A stretch of DNA of 64,000 nucleotides from Rheinheimera pleomorphica (GTDB lineage Bacteria; Pseudomonadota; Gammaproteobacteria; Enterobacterales; Alteromonadaceae). The notes under the pieces are model-generated. The model searched no databases, was not told the origin of the DNA, and saw only the letters and a program-made list of their open reading frames with translations. Of the stretch, positions 17,343-28,595 are shown piece after piece; positions within the stretch are counted from its first letter, which is position 1, and every line of letters begins with the position of its first letter. The position numbers and the translations under genes were made by a program. The DNA lies in the NCBI RefSeq assembly GCF_011634895.1, contig NZ_SIRR01000008.1, forward strand, positions 310,001 through 374,000. Reading direction: 5' to 3'.

Positions 17343-17406
17343 GCAGGTCATGTCGCAAGTAACGTCGCAAACAGTGCTGCTATAGCAACTGCCTGTGTTA
17401 CGATAT
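17343..17406. repeat. 64-bp direct repeat, copy 1
   Basis: It matches 17808-17871 at 57 of 64 positions by hand alignment. The second half, including ctgctatagcaactgcctgt, is identical. It contains the 10-bp palindrome tgctatagca and outer arms gtaac / gttac. It lies 38 bases upstream of the gene at 17445. Confidence 0.9.
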
Positions 17407-17444
17407 GGTAGTCAGAGGTGAGCTCGCTTTTAAAATGAAACTAT

Positions 17445-17795
17445 ATGTTTATTAGCAACTTAATATTAATACTACTCTCCGCAGCCGCTGTTGATAGCTC
17501 TGCTATCGCTATCGAAAATGGCCTACAGCAATGTGTGCAGATTAATAAGTCAGATATAGTCCAGCGCAATAATCTTACCCTGCTGGATACCGATATTTCT
17601 ATACTACAATCTCTGGGCTATTGCGGTTGCAAATCGGCCATTGCCAGTTACCACCTGTATAGCAAGGAGCAACATCTGCGCTCTGAAGCTATTACGCTAA
17701 AAAGCAGTACCGCCTATTCATTTGTGTTGGCAACTGACAACAAGGCACCAATGCCGAAAGCGCTTAGACTACAAATTAGTTGTGGTAGTAATTAG
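17445..17795 (+). CDS. Small exported protein with CxCKS motif
   Basis: The 116-residue product has a hydrophobic start (MFISNLILILLSAAAVDSSA) that looks like a signal peptide, and a mature part with Cys at YCGCKSA, at LQQCVQ and near the C-terminus (ISCGSN). This recalls small periplasmic proteins of the DUF2195 type, though that match is uncertain. The gene is the only one between two 64-bp repeats, and its composition is A+T richer than its neighbours. A role cannot be stated. Confidence 0.65.
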   Translation: MFISNLILILLSAAAVDSSAIAIENGLQQCVQINKSDIVQRNNLTLLDTDISILQSLGYCGCKSAIASYHLYSKEQHLRSEAITLKSSTAYSFVLATDNKAPMPKALRLQISCGSN

Positions 17796-17807
17796 TTTCA
17801 TCATTTG

Positions 17808-17871
17808 GCAGGTAATTTCGGATGTAACGTCGCGAACATTACTGCTATAGCAACTGCCTGTGTTACGATAT
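17808..17871. repeat. 64-bp direct repeat, copy 2
   Basis: This is the second copy of the repeat at 17343-17406, in the same orientation and 465 bases further on. It lies 12 bases after the stop of the small exported gene and about 95 bases before the gene at 17967. Confidence 0.9.
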
Positions 17872-17966
17872 TTGTGTTTGTTTTATTGGCTATGACGTCA
17901 ACGAATGCAAAAAAATGCAAAACGTAGACTTATGCCTCGAGGGCTTCTGAACAAGGGCGAGATTTA

Positions 17967-18236
17967 ATGTTTGGCTATTTGTTTTGGTCTGTTGCGGCGC
18001 TATTCGGCGCCGTTTGGACAATGAAACGGCTATCTGCGTTACCAGCCGGTAGTCAGAAACGCCAGGTTTATGTTTTTTACACTGTAATGCATGCTACGTT
18101 ATTGTCCGGTGCCACTGTTATGGCCTTGGCTTTATTCAACATCACTCTTAGCTGGCCGGGCAAGCTTACTATCCTGGCCGTAGTGGTATTACACAATAGC
18201 TTTACCTATTGGCAGGTTAACCGAAGTGAACGTTAG
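17967..18236 (+). CDS. Hypothetical 89-residue membrane protein
   Basis: The product has about three hydrophobic helices (FGYLFWSVAALFGAVW, LLSGATVMALALFNI, LTILAVVVLHNSFTYW) with short polar loops. The family is not recognised. It follows the second 64-bp repeat and ends before a bidirectional terminator, so it may be transcribed alone from the region of that repeat. Confidence 0.6.
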   Translation: MFGYLFWSVAALFGAVWTMKRLSALPAGSQKRQVYVFYTVMHATLLSGATVMALALFNITLSWPGKLTILAVVVLHNSFTYWQVNRSER

Positions 18237-18276
18237 CGGCATGCTATGCCGAGCACTACCGTTGAATTACGGACAG

Positions 18277-18305
18277 AAAAAAACCTGCTGGCGCAGGTTT
18301 TTTGT
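18277..18305. terminator. Bidirectional terminator
   Basis: The stem cctgc... / gcagg flanked by seven A and six T residues, with a four-base loop (tggc), sits between convergent genes. It would work for 17967 on plus and 18313 on minus. Confidence 0.9.
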
Positions 18306-18312
18306 CAGGTTG

Positions 18313-18663
18313 TTAACCTAGCTTAGGTGCATCGAAATTAGCCGGCTCGTCGGTGTAAATACACACATTCCAGTCGGCGGCTAAACCGTTTTCGGCCAGG
18401 CAGTAGGTTTCAAAGAACTGCTTTATCTCGCTGCGCTGGCAGTGTGCTTCAAAGCTTGGCAAATCTGCCCAGATTTCGTTAAAGGCAATCGGAAAGCTTT
18501 TGCCCTCAGCAAAGGGGCTGCTAATTTGCCGGGTAACGATATACTGAAGGCAGCCGTCTTCGCGGTTGCTGTTGGGTTCCAGGCTTTGCAGCACCTTGAA
18601 TAGCTCATCAGCCTTGCCCGGTTTGGGTAAAAACTGGGCGATACAATAGACTTTTTTAGACAT
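18313..18663 (-). CDS. Antibiotic biosynthesis monooxygenase (ABM) domain protein
   Basis: The 116-residue protein fits the ABM fold (KVYCIAQFLPKPGKADELFK, then REDGCLQYIVTRQ and FNEIWADLPSFEAH). Members such as YgiN act on quinols or aromatic compounds without a cofactor. The second ATG (18663) is preferred because AAGGAGG is four bases upstream, against one for ATG 18666. The start lies 25 bases after the stop of an NhaD gene, so it is probably in the same transcript. Confidence 0.82.
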   Translation of the reverse strand: MSKKVYCIAQFLPKPGKADELFKVLQSLEPNSNREDGCLQYIVTRQISSPFAEGKSFPIAFNEIWADLPSFEAHCQRSEIKQFFETYCLAENGLAADWNVCIYTDEPANFDAPKLG

Positions 18664-18687
18664 CATGCCTCCTTAACTGCTGCTGGC

Positions 18688-20139
18688 TTAATGCCCGGCC
18701 GCTCTGCCGAAGATTTGAAACAGCTCGGCGTTTAAATACAAATGTGTGACCACGCTGGCACCGTAGCCCAGCAATATCACCGGTGCCCATTTTAAATGGC
18801 CAACAAAGGTGTAGTAACCACGGGCCTGGCCCATTAACGCAACGCCAGCCGCCGAACCTATCGACAACAAACTGCCACCGACACCCGCGGTTAACGTAAT
18901 AAGCAACCACTGGCCGTGCGACATGTCCGGCTGCATGGTGAGTACGGCAAACATGACCGGTATGTTATCGACCACCGATGACATTAAGCCCAGAATAACG
19001 TTAGCCAGCGTCGGATTACCGTTGCCATACAGGCTGGCGGACAACAGCTCCAGATAACCGATATAGCCTAAACCGCCAACACACATCACCACGCCGTAGA
19101 AAAACAGTAAGGTGTCCCACTCGGCGCGGGCAATACGGTTAAATACATCAAAGGGCACTATTTGGCCCAGCGCCCGGATACGCTCGATATCGCCTTCGCG
19201 CTCGGCCATCGCACGTTTGCGCGCTAACGAGCCAGGCAGGGTTTTGCGCAGGAAGAAGCCAAAAAACTGCAATAAACCCAGGCCAGTCATCATGCCCAGC
19301 ACCGGCGGCAGATCCAGCCAGGAGTGGTACAAGACAGCAATAGCAATGGTGGTTAAAAACAGCGTTAAAATACGCAAAGCACCGCGCTTTAACTCTACCT
19401 CTTCCTGTAGCGCCGCCGGGTAACGCCGCTCAACAAACAGGCTCATAATAATCGCCGGCACTATGTAATTAACCACCGCCGGGATAAACAGGGTAAAGAA
19501 CTCATTAAAGGTAATAATGCCGGCCTGCCACACCATTAACGTGGTAATGTCGCCAAACGGAATAAAGGCACCGCCGGCGTTGGCCGCCACGACAATGTTG
19601 ACGCAGGTCAGGTTGATAAACCGCTTGTCGCCCTCGGCGACTTTCATCACCACGGCACACATCAGCATGGCGGTGGTCATATTGTTGGCAAAAGAGGAAA
19701 TGATAAAGGCCAGCACGCCGCTGATCCAAAACAAGGTGCGGTAGCTAAAGCCACGGCGGATCATCCAGGCGCGCAGCGCATCAAATAAGCGCCGCTCTTC
19801 CAACGCACTGATGTAGGTCATGGCGACCAGCAAAAACAGCATCAGCTCAGCAAATTCAAGCAGCGTATGGCGAAACGCGTCGGCCGTTACACCAGTGATA
19901 CCGTCCTGAATATAACGCCAGGCAATCAACGCCCAGATAATACCGGCGGCCACCAGTACCGGCTTGGATTTTCGCAGATGGATTTTTTCTTCCATCATCA
20001 CCAGCAGATACGCCAGCGCGAATAACACCAGTGAGATAATACCGACCGGCGACAAGGTTAAATTTAAACTGCCGGTAGCGGCAAAAGCGGCGGGGGTAAA
20101 CAACAGGCACAGCAAAAGCACCAGCACAGACTGCTTCAC
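18688..20139 (-). CDS. nhaD: NhaD-type Na+/H+ antiporter, diverged paralog
   Basis: The 483-residue protein has an N-terminal signal-like helix (LLLCLLFTPAAFA) and about a dozen membrane helices of the ion transporter superfamily. It is highly similar along its length to the next gene upstream (20222-21673), for example VMMEEKIHLRKSKPVLVAAG in both. NhaD exchanges external protons for internal sodium or lithium at high pH. Here two core motifs differ from the usual form: FANNMTT (Asn152 in place of Asp) and FIPFGDITT (Ile193 in place of Ser). The start is GTG with GAGGAC upstream. Transport activity may be altered. Confidence 0.9.
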   Translation of the reverse strand: MKQSVLVLLLCLLFTPAAFAATGSLNLTLSPVGIISLVLFALAYLLVMMEEKIHLRKSKPVLVAAGIIWALIAWRYIQDGITGVTADAFRHTLLEFAELMLFLLVAMTYISALEERRLFDALRAWMIRRGFSYRTLFWISGVLAFIISSFANNMTTAMLMCAVVMKVAEGDKRFINLTCVNIVVAANAGGAFIPFGDITTLMVWQAGIITFNEFFTLFIPAVVNYIVPAIIMSLFVERRYPAALQEEVELKRGALRILTLFLTTIAIAVLYHSWLDLPPVLGMMTGLGLLQFFGFFLRKTLPGSLARKRAMAEREGDIERIRALGQIVPFDVFNRIARAEWDTLLFFYGVVMCVGGLGYIGYLELLSASLYGNGNPTLANVILGLMSSVVDNIPVMFAVLTMQPDMSHGQWLLITLTAGVGGSLLSIGSAAGVALMGQARGYYTFVGHLKWAPVILLGYGASVVTHLYLNAELFQIFGRAAGH

Positions 20140-20168
20140 AATTTTGTCCTCAGTTCAGAAGAAGGTGA

Positions 20169-20188
20169 CACCCGGCGGACACCGGGTG
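20169..20188 (-). other. Hairpin between the two nhaD genes
   Basis: The stem cacccgg / ccgggtg with a six-base loop lies in the 82-base gap between the nhaD copies. There is no T tract, so it is more likely an RNA processing or stability element than a terminator. Confidence 0.5.
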
Positions 20189-20221
20189 CACAGTATAAAG
20201 CAAGTTAGCTAGAATATTTAC

Positions 20222-21673
20222 TCAGCTGACACCAAAAACTGAAAAACTTTCTTTATTCAGCCATAAATGCACCAGTATGCTGGCGACATAGCCCAGCAAG
20301 ATGGCCGGCGCCCATTTTAAATGGCCGGCAAAGGTGTAATATCCCCGCGCCTGGCCCATTAACGCGACACCAGCGGCCGAGCCGATTGATAACAAACTGC
20401 CGCCGACACCGGCGGTTAAGGTAATTAACAACCAGTGGCCATGCGACATCTCCGGTTGCATGGTCAACACGGCAAACATCACCGGAATATTGTCGATTAC
20501 CGCAGAAATGATGCCCAGCGCCACATTGGCCCAGGTGGCATCCCATTGCGTATACAGCAGATCAGACATTTGCGCCAGATAACCGATAAAGCCCAGACCA
20601 CCAACACACATCACCACGCCGTAGAAAAACAATAAGGTGTCCCATTCGGCACGCGACACCCGGCTAAAGACGTCAAAGGGGACAACCTGCCCCAGCGCCC
20701 GGATCCGTTCGATATCGCCTTCACGTTCGGCCATGGCACGCTTACGCGCCAGTGAGCCCGGCAGTGTCACCCGCAGGAAGTAACCGAAAAACTGCAAATA
20801 CCCCAGGCCGGTCATCATGCCCAGCACTGGCGGTAAATGCAGTACCGTATGAAAGGCCACGGCGGTGGCAACGGTGAGCAAAAACAGCGTTAAAATGCGC
20901 AGTGCACCGCGTTTTAACTCTATGTCATCTTCCAGTGCTGCCGGCTTACGGTTTTCAACAAAAAAGCCCATGATCAGCGCCGGGATCAGGTAGTTCACCA
21001 GTGACGGCACAAACAACACTAAAAACTCAGCAAAGTTAAGCAAGCCTGCCTGCCATACCATCAGGGTGGTAATATCGCCAAAAGGGCTAAAAGCGCCGCC
21101 GGCATTGGCGGCCACAACGATATTAATGCAGCACAGGTTAATAAACTTTTTATCGCCCTCGGCCACTTTCATCACCACAGCACACATCAGTAGTGCTGTG
21201 GTTAAGTTATCGGCCACCGGCGAGATAAAAAATGCCAATATGCCGGTGATCCAAAACAATTGTTTATAGCTAAAGCCTTTGCGCACCATCCAGCTGCGTA
21301 GTACGTCAAACAAGCGGCGCTCTTCCAGCGCATTAATGTAGGTCATCGCGACCAGCAAAAACAGCATCAGCTCGGAAAACTCCAGCAAGGTATGGCGAAA
21401 TGCCGCTTCCGACTCAGCCGGCATACCAGATTGCACATACTGCCAGCCAATCATCGCCCAGATAATACCGGCAGCCACCAGCACCGGCTTAGACTTACGC
21501 AGATGGATTTTTTCTTCCATCATTACCAACGCATAAGCCAGCACAAAAATACCGATAGCAACAAAGCCGGTAACACTGGCCGTTAAATCAACCGCGCCTA
21601 CTGCTGCATAGCTTGCCGGAGCAAAGACACTCAGCAACAAAGCTGAGCACAACAACATTGTTTGCTTTTGCAT
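20222..21673 (-). CDS. nhaD: NhaD-type Na+/H+ antiporter
   Basis: The 483-residue protein keeps the canonical family motifs: SPVADNLTTAL with Asp155 and FSPFGDITTLMVWQ with Ser196 and Asp200. It begins with a signal-like helix (LLCSALLLSVFAPASYA). The transporter removes sodium or lithium using the proton gradient, important in saline, alkaline habitats. It is the first of two tandem nhaD genes and lies downstream of a universal stress protein gene that ends in its own terminator. It is probably transcribed with the second nhaD and the ABM gene. Confidence 0.93.
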   Translation of the reverse strand: MQKQTMLLCSALLLSVFAPASYAAVGAVDLTASVTGFVAIGIFVLAYALVMMEEKIHLRKSKPVLVAAGIIWAMIGWQYVQSGMPAESEAAFRHTLLEFSELMLFLLVAMTYINALEERRLFDVLRSWMVRKGFSYKQLFWITGILAFFISPVADNLTTALLMCAVVMKVAEGDKKFINLCCINIVVAANAGGAFSPFGDITTLMVWQAGLLNFAEFLVLFVPSLVNYLIPALIMGFFVENRKPAALEDDIELKRGALRILTLFLLTVATAVAFHTVLHLPPVLGMMTGLGYLQFFGYFLRVTLPGSLARKRAMAEREGDIERIRALGQVVPFDVFSRVSRAEWDTLLFFYGVVMCVGGLGFIGYLAQMSDLLYTQWDATWANVALGIISAVIDNIPVMFAVLTMQPEMSHGHWLLITLTAGVGGSLLSIGSAAGVALMGQARGYYTFAGHLKWAPAILLGYVASILVHLWLNKESFSVFGVS

Positions 21674-21710
21674 AATAGTAACAACACTTCCTGGTTAAGG
21701 TTACGGGTAC

Positions 21711-21736
21711 AAAAAACCCGGCCAGCAGCCGGGTTT
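21711..21736 (-). terminator. Terminator of the universal stress protein gene
   Basis: On the minus strand an 8-bp stem (aacccggc / gccgggtt) with a five-base loop is followed by six T residues. It separates the stress protein gene from nhaD. Confidence 0.92.
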
Positions 21737-21740
21737 CGGG

Positions 21741-22595
21741 TTAACGTAAGATCAGCAGCGAACAGGTCGCTTTGCAGATCATGGCAGTGGTCGTGCTGCC
21801 CACAATAAATTGCCGGATACGGGAGTGGCCATAAGCGCCCATTACCATCAGATCGACAACATGTTCCTGCTGATATTGGTGTAGCACCTGCTCCGGTTCG
21901 CCGGCGACAATAGCCGTTTTAGTCTCAAAACCGTTGTCCCGCAACAGCTGTGCCGCCGCGACGATTTGTTGCTGTGCCGCATCACTATCTTGCCCCGCCA
22001 TCACCAGATGCAGCGGTAAACCACGCAGCAACGGGCTGGCCGCCAGCATTTGGGCGCTTTTTATTGCCGTAGCACTGCCATCAAACGCCAGCATAATGCG
22101 TTTAGGTTCAATATAAGCTTGCTGGGTTAACAAAATAGGTTTTTGCACACTGCGGATCACCCGCTCTACATGCAGCCCCATCTGGCCATGCGCCTGGGCG
22201 CTGTCACCGCCTCGTTTACCCAACACCAGCAAGCGGCTGTCAGGTTCCAGCTCAGTCAGGGCGTCCAGCAAGGGGCCATGACGTAAACGCTGTGCAACGG
22301 CGCTGATCCCGGCTTGCCCGGCACGCGCAGCGGCGGCGGCTAAAATGTTACGGCCTTGCTGCAATGCCAGCTTGCTGTGTTTTTCGTCCAGCTCGGCCAG
22401 TTGTTGCAGCAACAGCTCTTGCGAGCCTAAGCCAAGGCTGCCGCTTAAATCCGGCGTTTGCGTATGCTGGGCTTTGTCCAGCACATGCAGCATGGTCACT
22501 GGCGCGGTAAGTTTTTTGGCCGCCCAAATAGCATAGTCAGATACTGCCTGAGCATAGGGCGAGGCATCAATACAGGCCAGAACATGTGTGCTCAT
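21741..22595 (-). CDS. Tandem-domain universal stress protein
   Basis: The 284-residue protein contains two UspA domains. The first begins VLACIDASPYAQAVSDYAIW and ends near residue 140; the second begins RIMLAFDGSATAIKSAQML. The second keeps an ATP-binding loop GAYGHSRIRQFIVGSTTT; the first has a weaker version (GKRGGDSAQAHGQMG). Such proteins bind nucleotides and help survival under stress. Placement next to two sodium antiporters suggests a salt or pH stress setting. Confidence 0.9.
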   Translation of the reverse strand: MSTHVLACIDASPYAQAVSDYAIWAAKKLTAPVTMLHVLDKAQHTQTPDLSGSLGLGSQELLLQQLAELDEKHSKLALQQGRNILAAAAARAGQAGISAVAQRLRHGPLLDALTELEPDSRLLVLGKRGGDSAQAHGQMGLHVERVIRSVQKPILLTQQAYIEPKRIMLAFDGSATAIKSAQMLAASPLLRGLPLHLVMAGQDSDAAQQQIVAAAQLLRDNGFETKTAIVAGEPEQVLHQYQQEHVVDLMVMGAYGHSRIRQFIVGSTTTAMICKATCSLLILR

Positions 22596-22827
22596 AACAA
22601 CTCTCAGTGGTGTTATCGCCGCTGCAGCAACTTAAGCAAAATAACCTGTTGCCCGCTGCAAATCAGCACAGCATAACGCAACGCAGCAAAAACAATATTC
22701 AACATTAGTGGTATATCACCCGGGTAAAAGGGTGAGACCAGCAGCTGCCAAATCGCGACAGCCGTACTTGACGGGCCGGTATGCTAACAAAAAAAAAGCA
22801 GGCTTAACAGTGTTTATGGCGTGCGTT

Positions 22828-23310
22828 TTACACCGGCAACCCTTCGCGGAAAAACTGTACCCCGCCGCAATGGGCGCAGGCCAGTAGCTCAGAAGGATGA
22901 GTATAATCTGTAGATGTCAGGCACTGGCTGCAGCGGTAACGCCCCATACCAACCATCTCGCCCTGATAATAAACGCCCTGATGTTTAAAATCCTGGCTCA
23001 GTTCCTGCCATTCCAACTGGCTTTTATCGGTAATACAGCTCAGTTCCTGCCACAAGGCCTCCGGCCATAGTGATGGCACAGTATTTTCCTGCTCAGCCTG
23101 CTCTGCCGCTGCCAGGTCTTGCCACTGGCGTTTCAGCGTTTCAATAAATAAGGTGGTTTCGTAGGCGCTTAAATCTTTACCGGCTTTCAGGTAGGCTTTT
23201 AGCTGCTCTACCACATCAACCAACTGCGTCATTTGCTGCTGCTCGGTTTGCTTTAGGCCCTGGCTAAATTCAGCCAGCCATTGTTGATACTTTTTCCGGA
23301 AATCTGCCAT
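22828..23310 (-). CDS. ybeL: Zinc ribbon-containing protein YbeL (DUF1451)
   Basis: The 160-residue protein has a charged helical N-terminus (FRKKYQQWLAEFSQGLKQTE) and a C-terminal zinc ribbon with two CxxC knuckles (YRCSQCLTS and LLACAHCGGVQFF). Both length and arrangement match YbeL of enterobacteria, which sits beside leuS as here (divergent, 135 bases apart). Its function is not known. The 232-base gap upstream of it to the stress protein gene shows no gene. Confidence 0.85.
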   Translation of the reverse strand: MADFRKKYQQWLAEFSQGLKQTEQQQMTQLVDVVEQLKAYLKAGKDLSAYETTLFIETLKRQWQDLAAAEQAEQENTVPSLWPEALWQELSCITDKSQLEWQELSQDFKHQGVYYQGEMVGMGRYRCSQCLTSTDYTHPSELLACAHCGGVQFFREGLPV

Positions 23311-23445
23311 GCTGCCTCCTCGTCGATAAATCCAGTATAGACAATGCGCTGCTTGTTGTTGTCAAAACGGCTCTGCGGTATGCTATAGCCACTTTTTTGC
23401 CACCATGCTGGCAGCTGTACTAACCCCCTTTTTCGGAAGACCTGA

Positions 23446-26031
<2,586 letters not shown>

Positions 26032-26032
26032 T

Positions 26033-26512
26033 ATGGCCCGCCTCAGCCTGCTACTGGTCATACTGTTTAGTTTACTGCTAAGCAGTTGTGGTTTTCATCT
26101 GCGTGGTGATTTACCCCTGAGCCACTTTCCGGCGATGTATGTGCAAAGTGAGCGTCACTCTGAGCTGGCGGCGCTGGTCAGCGAACGGCTGAAATACAAT
26201 AAAGTTGAGCTGCTTGGCAGTTACCAGCCCGGCGCCCCTATGTTGCAATTGCTGGATGACTCGCTGGAGCGGCGCACCCTGTCTCTGTTTCCTAACGGTC
26301 AGGTAGCCGAGTACGAGCTGATTTACAAAGTTCGCTACGCGCTGACCATGCCGCAGCGTGATGCCCAGCAGTATCAGTTTGAACTGTTTCGCGATTATCA
26401 GGACGACCCTAACCAGGCACTGGCTAAAGCCAAAGAACTGGAGCTGATGCTGGGCGAGCTGCGCCAGCAAGCGGCTAACCGCATACTACGCCAGTTGTCG
26501 CGGCTACAATAG
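26033..26512 (+). CDS. lptE: LPS-assembly lipoprotein LptE
   Basis: The 159-residue protein starts with a lipoprotein signal peptide (LLVILFSLLLSSCGFHLRG, lipobox LSSC). GFHLRG just after the lipidated Cys is the LptE hallmark. It plugs the LptD barrel and helps insert LPS in the outer membrane. It begins one base after leuS and is followed by holA 19 bases later. Confidence 0.95.
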   Translation: MARLSLLLVILFSLLLSSCGFHLRGDLPLSHFPAMYVQSERHSELAALVSERLKYNKVELLGSYQPGAPMLQLLDDSLERRTLSLFPNGQVAEYELIYKVRYALTMPQRDAQQYQFELFRDYQDDPNQALAKAKELELMLGELRQQAANRILRQLSRLQ

Positions 26513-26531
26513 CGACATTCTGGCTGCCATA

Positions 26532-27578
26532 ATGCAAAAACTCTATGCCAATCAGTTAGCGCAGCAGGTACAAAGTACGCTGGCGCCGTGCTATCTGCTG
26601 TTTGGCGAAGAGCCGCTGCAAAAACTCGAGGCCATCGATACCCTGCGCGCGGCGGCCAGACAACACGGCTATAGCGAACGGATCAGCTTAACCGCCGACG
26701 CCCAGTTTGATTGGCAGGAACTGAGTAATGAGCTGCAGGCAATGTCACTATTTGCCGAACGCCGCCTGATTGAACTGGAGCTGGTGCAACAAAAACTGTC
26801 TGCACCAGCCAATGAGCAGTTAAAAAGCCTGCCACAACAGCTGCACAGCGACATCATTTTGCTGATCCATGGCGAGCGTAGCTTTAGTGACGTCAGTAAA
26901 CTGGCCTGGTTCAAACAACTGGCACCACAAGCAGTGCAGGTCGCTATTTACCCGTTAGATGAGCGCCAAAGCCTGCAGTGGTTACGCGAGCGGGCCCGTC
27001 AGTTACAGCTGCAGCTAAGCAGTGAAGCACTGACACTATTGCAGCAGCATTGCGCCGGTAACCTGCTGGCTGCGCGACAGGAGCTGGAAAAACTGGCCCT
27101 GAGTAAACTGCCGCAGCCGCTGGATGCGGATGCGTTAAGCCAGTTTCTTGCCGATCATTCCAGTTTTACCGTGTTTCAGTTGGTTGACGCCATCTTGCAA
27201 GGCCAGCTTGATACCGCACTGCACCGACTGCAGCGTTTATGCCAACAGGATACCGAAGCGGTGATCATTGCCTGGCAACTGCAAAAAGAAGTACTGCAGT
27301 TGCGCCAGCTACAGCAGGCGCAGCAGCAAGGGCAGCCGCTGGCTGAGGTGTTTAAACAGCTGGCGATCTGGCCCAAACGCCAGGGGCTGTATCACACAGC
27401 GCTACAGCGTTTAAGCTTAAGCTGGCTTGATTATTTGCTACAAGAGCTGGCGGCGTTTGACCGGCTATACAAAAGTGGCCAGCTAAGCAACACTGAGGTG
27501 GCGCTGGCCCATCTGGTCACCTTAATGCTAAAGCCGGTGGCGAAAACCTTCTCACTGCAGCAGGCAGGCCATGACTAA
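26532..27578 (+). CDS. holA: DNA polymerase III subunit delta
   Basis: The 348-residue protein matches HolA in length and order. The N-terminal region carries CYLLFGEEPLQKLEAIDTLR, and a helical C-terminal collar domain follows (LSWLDYLLQELAAFDRLYKSG). Delta opens the beta clamp as part of the clamp loader. The end overlaps nadD by 8 bases, so the two are translationally coupled. Confidence 0.95.
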   Translation: MQKLYANQLAQQVQSTLAPCYLLFGEEPLQKLEAIDTLRAAARQHGYSERISLTADAQFDWQELSNELQAMSLFAERRLIELELVQQKLSAPANEQLKSLPQQLHSDIILLIHGERSFSDVSKLAWFKQLAPQAVQVAIYPLDERQSLQWLRERARQLQLQLSSEALTLLQQHCAGNLLAARQELEKLALSKLPQPLDADALSQFLADHSSFTVFQLVDAILQGQLDTALHRLQRLCQQDTEAVIIAWQLQKEVLQLRQLQQAQQQGQPLAEVFKQLAIWPKRQGLYHTALQRLSLSWLDYLLQELAAFDRLYKSGQLSNTEVALAHLVTLMLKPVAKTFSLQQAGHD

Positions 27579-28206
27579 ATATATCGGCTTACTGGGCGGC
27601 ACCTTTGACCCGATACACAACGGCCATATTGCCTGTGCTGACTTTGTGCTGCGCTACTGTGCGCTGGACCAGGTGCGGTTAATGCCTTGTCATCTGCCGG
27701 CACATCGCGCCACGCCAGGCGTAAGCGCAGCAGAGCGCGCTACTATGGTGCAGCTGGCCATTAGCGGCCACCCAGGGTTGCAGCTGGAAAGGCTGGAGCT
27801 GGATAAAACCAGCCCGTCCTACACCGTAGACAGTTTACGTTTACTGCGCCAGCGCGAACCCGACAGCCAGTTCTACTTTATTATCGGTACAGATTCGTTG
27901 TGCAGTTTTTGCAGCTGGAAAGACTGGCAAGGCATTTTGCAGCTCTGTCATCTGCTGGTATGTCAACGTCCGGGTTATCGCACGACAGACGGTGATGCCC
28001 CTGCCTTGCTGACGCAATACGGCGTTAATAGCCTGGCCGCCATGCAGCACTACGCACAGGGCCGTATTCTACTGTTACCTAACCCGTTACACGATGTCAG
28101 TGCCAGCCAAATTCGCAGCCAACTGGCCAGTGCCAACGCCGTGCAGAATACTTTAGATCCGGCAGTATTGAACTATATTCAAACACAGCAACTCTATCAG
28201 GCGTAA
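27571..28206 (+). CDS. nadD: Nicotinate-nucleotide adenylyltransferase
   Basis: The 211-residue protein has the nucleotidyltransferase start GLLGGTFDPIHNGHIACA with the (T/H)xGH-type motif, then SPSYTVDSLRLL and the C-terminal VSASQIRSQL. It adenylates nicotinate mononucleotide to deamido-NAD in NAD synthesis. It overlaps holA by 8 bases. Confidence 0.96.
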   Translation: MTKYIGLLGGTFDPIHNGHIACADFVLRYCALDQVRLMPCHLPAHRATPGVSAAERATMVQLAISGHPGLQLERLELDKTSPSYTVDSLRLLRQREPDSQFYFIIGTDSLCSFCSWKDWQGILQLCHLLVCQRPGYRTTDGDAPALLTQYGVNSLAAMQHYAQGRILLLPNPLHDVSASQIRSQLASANAVQNTLDPAVLNYIQTQQLYQA

Positions 28207-28268
28207 GCGCTATCGCCTGGGGCAAACTATGCTAAAATGCCGCTTTTTTAACGCGCAGAGGAATCAGG

Positions 28269-28589
28269 GTGCAAACAACCGAGCTGGTAAGTTTTATTCA
28301 GGACAAAATTGACGATATGAAAGGCCGCGACATCGTGACCTTAGATGTACGCGGTAAGTCCAGCGTCACGGATTTTATGGTCATCTGCTCCGGCACATCT
28401 AACCGCCACACGAAATCTATCGCCGACTATGTTGCCGCCGAAGTCAAAAAAGCCGGTATCAATACCTTAGGCATTGAAGGCCAGAGCTCGGGCGAATGGG
28501 TGCTGCTGGATTTAGATAGCGTGGTAGTGCATGTGATGTTGGAAGAGACACGCAGTTTTTACCAGTTAGAAAAACTCTGGAGTGCGTAA
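28269..28589 (+). CDS. rsfS: Ribosomal silencing factor RsfS
   Basis: The 106-residue protein (start GTG 28269 with gaggaatcagg upstream) matches RsfS/YbeB: KGRDIVTLDVRGKSSVTDFM, then TSNRHTKSIADYVAAEVK and GEWVLLDLDSVVVHVM. It binds ribosomal protein L14 and blocks subunit joining when nutrients are short. It is followed by rlmH six bases later. Confidence 0.96.
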   Translation: MQTTELVSFIQDKIDDMKGRDIVTLDVRGKSSVTDFMVICSGTSNRHTKSIADYVAAEVKKAGINTLGIEGQSSGEWVLLDLDSVVVHVMLEETRSFYQLEKLWSA

Positions 28590-28595
28590 AACAGG

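Noticed and set aside
17343-17871. Integron cassette with attC sites
   Set aside because: The repeat has dyad symmetry but its ends do not match the RYYYAAC and GTTRRRY core sites, and no integrase gene is in the window.
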